DNA of 7,380 bases. It comes from Clostridia bacterium. GTDB lineage: Bacteria; Bacillota; Clostridia; Oscillospirales; Acutalibacteraceae. Positions within the stretch are counted from its first letter, which is position 1. Each line of letters opens with the position of its first letter. Below are positions 6,341 through 7,380 of this stretch, piece after piece. A model generated the notes under the pieces. That model worked only from the letters and a program-made list of their open reading frames with translations. It ran no database searches and was not told where the DNA came from. A program made the translations under genes and the position numbers. The stretch is taken from positions 1 through 7,380 of the forward strand of contig JAFYQN010000015.1 in assembly GCA_017559885.1 (NCBI GenBank), read 5' to 3'.

Positions 6341-7110
6341 TGAAACAAACAATAACCGACATTTTATGTGAAAACGGCATTAAAAATGTCGGTTTTTGCG
6401 CTTTTTGTGATGTAGAGGGTAATTTACTTGATTGCAGGGCAAAAAATCGTCTGCCGCAAAATGCCAAAACAATTATAATGTGCGTTTTTCCATATAAAGT
6501 AAAAGAGGAAGCACCCAAATTTTTAAGCCATTATGCAAGCGTGCCTGATTATCATAACGTTTGTGGCGATATGTTAAATAAAGCGTGCGAAAAATTAAAA
6601 GAAAAATATCCCCAAAATCATTTTGAGTGGTTTTGCGATAATTCCCCCATACCCGAAGTCCACACTGCCGCCATCGCAGGTTTAGGCGCAAAAGGCGATA
6701 ACGGACTGCTTATAACAAAAGAGTATGGCAGTTTTGTATTTTTAGGCGAAATTGTTTCGGACATTAATATTGATTGTAAAAATAATTATAGCGAGTGTAG
6801 TCATTGTGGAAATTGTAAAATAGCGTGCCCCGTAGCACTCGATAAAACAAAATGCCTATCAAATTTAAGTCAAAAAAAGCAACTCAATGATAATGAGTTG
6901 CAAATTTTAAGAGAAAACAATATTTTATGGGGCTGTGACATTTGTAGCAATGCCTGCCCTATGAACAATTCCGCCAAGTGTACCGATATAAAAGAATTTA
7001 TTGTCGGTTACCGTGACGAGTATACATTAGGTGAGGATACAACCAACCGCCCATATACCTGGCGTGGTGAAAAGGTAATTAACAGAAACTATAAAAATTT
7101 AATAAAATAA
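6340..7110 (+). CDS. Short QueG-like (epoxyqueuosine reductase family) double 4Fe-4S protein
   Basis: The 256-residue protein resembles QueG, the cobalamin-dependent reductase that turns epoxyqueuosine into queuosine at tRNA position 34. Visible family blocks are LPQNAKTIIMCVFPY (38-52), HYASVPDYH (64-72), FCDNSPIPEVHTAAIAGLG (98-116, with Asp100 matching the proposed catalytic Asp of DSxPVLE), and GDNGLLITKEYGSFVFLGEI (119-138). A first cluster motif CxxCxxCxxxCP has Cys153, 156, 159 and 163. The second set is Cys172 plus CDICSNACP with Cys199, 202 and 206. It is about 120-130 residues shorter than E. coli or B. subtilis QueG. It lacks the N-terminal segment equivalent to GxHGxMxYM and ends at WRGEKVINRNYKNL, where the C-terminal HEAT-like region would begin. 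It could therefore be a minimal QueG or a related reductase with another substrate. It follows tadA with a TAATG overlap. Confidence 0.75.
   Translation: MKQTITDILCENGIKNVGFCAFCDVEGNLLDCRAKNRLPQNAKTIIMCVFPYKVKEEAPKFLSHYASVPDYHNVCGDMLNKACEKLKEKYPQNHFEWFCDNSPIPEVHTAAIAGLGAKGDNGLLITKEYGSFVFLGEIVSDINIDCKNNYSECSHCGNCKIACPVALDKTKCLSNLSQKKQLNDNELQILRENNILWGCDICSNACPMNNSAKCTDIKEFIVGYRDEYTLGEDTTNRPYTWRGEKVINRNYKNLIK
6872..6901 (-). terminator. Possible antisense intrinsic terminator inside the QueG-like gene
   Basis: Read on the - strand, GCAACTCA (complement of 6894-6901) and TGAGTTGC (6879-6886) form a perfect 8-bp stem with a 7-nt loop, followed directly by seven T (complement of 6872-6878). This is the layout of an intrinsic terminator for transcripts coming from the convergent gene to the right. 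The stem is half AT, so it would be weak, and it lies in coding sequence (residues about 178-188), so chance is a real alternative. Confidence 0.35.
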
Positions 7111-7115
7111 AAAAC

Positions 7116-7139
7116 ACCCCGAGGATATTTCCTCGGGGT
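7116..7139. terminator. Bidirectional intrinsic terminator between convergent genes
   Basis: ACCCCGAGGA (7116-7125) and TCCTCGGGGT (7130-7139) form a perfect 10-bp stem with a 4-nt loop. On + it is followed by TGAGTTTTGTTT, a modest T-tract; on - by TGTTTTTTATTTTATT, a strong one. It therefore ends the protease-tadA-queG-like operon and, more efficiently, the convergent gene on the other strand. Confidence 0.88.
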
Positions 7140-7152
7140 TGAGTTTTGTTTA

Positions 7153-7380
7153 TTAGTTAATCTTTGGCAAGCTTGCAGCTGCAACAGACTGACCAACGCG
7201 ACGTGCGTTTTCATCAGGGATGTTAAGATTAATCTTCTTAGCAAGTTCTGGGAATTCCTTGTCAAGAACTTCCTGAGCGCGCTCAAGAAGAATTTCGCCA
7301 CCCTTACCGCTTGTTACACGACCCATGATAAGAACGTGGTTAATATCATAGAATTCACTGTAGTAAGCGATAGCATAACC
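7153..7380 (-). CDS. ROK-family-like protein (sugar kinase/regulator fold), C-terminal part
   Basis: The last 75 codons and a TAA (followed by a second in-frame TAA) are visible; the start lies beyond the right edge. The protein reads GYAIAYYSEFYDINHVLIMG, then RVTSGKGGEILLERAQEVL, then FPELAKKINLNIPDENARRV and GQSVAAASLPKIN. The pattern of a helix, a strand ending in MGRVTSGKGG, a helix, and a final small-residue helix (VGQSVAAASL) fits the C-terminal end of the actin-like ROK fold, where kinases usually have xxGGGVS and GAAxLA. I recall similar RVTSGxGG endings in clostridial proteins labelled ROK family. The N-terminal ATP motif and any sugar-binding residues are outside the window, so a kinase activity is not shown. 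Codon use differs from its neighbours: all Lys codons are AAG and nearly all Asn AAC, as in highly expressed genes. Confidence 0.55.
   Translation of the reverse strand, partial: GYAIAYYSEFYDINHVLIMGRVTSGKGGEILLERAQEVLDKEFPELAKKINLNIPDENARRVGQSVAAASLPKIN

Noticed and set aside
5866..6348. 160-codon open frame on - opposite tadA
   Set aside because: It is the antisense shadow of a well-supported tadA, with a Ser/Pro/Ala-rich product and no recognisable motif.
7167..7184. Overlapping palindromes GCAAGCTTGC and TTGCAGCTGCAA
   Set aside because: They encode the Ala/Ser/Leu stretch of the ROK-like C-terminus and are readily explained by repeated Ala codons (GCA/GCT).
7089..7301. 70-codon open frame on - near the right end
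   Set aside because: It is out of frame with the supported ROK-like fragment and runs through the terminator hairpin at 7116-7139.

Overview
This window looks like oriC-proximal DNA from an AT-rich, low-GC Gram-positive of the Clostridia. It starts inside a remB-like gene (DUF370) that leads straight into gyrB and gyrA, the order found next to the origin in Bacillus subtilis (recF-remB-gyrB-gyrA). Strong AAGGAG-type ribosome binding sites stand before most genes. The gyrase subunits carry sequence signatures (LPLWGKMLNVEKAR in GyrB, PAAAYRYTE in GyrA) that I associate with Oscillospirales/Ruminococcaceae-like Clostridia. That placement is from memory of the family and is not proven here.

Layout: (1) positions 1-4732 hold the 3' end of remB, then gyrB and gyrA, all on + with gaps of 14 and 17 nt, so they are probably one transcript. 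A perfect 10-bp hairpin at 4735-4760 closes it. (2) Positions 4809-7110 hold a second + strand operon: a CPBP-family membrane protease, tadA, and a short QueG-like iron-sulfur protein. Each of the last two starts on a TAATG stop/start overlap, so translation is probably coupled. (3) A bidirectional terminator at 7116-7139 separates this operon from a convergent gene on -, whose last 75 codons (7153-7380) resemble the C-terminal end of a ROK-family sugar kinase/regulator.

Function: GyrB and GyrA form the A2B2 gyrase that introduces negative supercoils. TadA and the QueG-like protein would both act on tRNA wobble position 34 (inosine and queuosine respectively), which makes the second operon partly a decoding-modification unit. 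The membrane protease next to them has no obvious link.

I see no mobile element, CRISPR array, tRNA, rRNA or convincing new multi-gene system. The points most worth checking are the altered quinolone-contact residues in GyrB, the minimal architecture of the QueG-like protein, an antisense-oriented terminator-like element inside that gene, and unusual residues in the TadA C-terminal half. No stretch over 300 bases lacks a gene.
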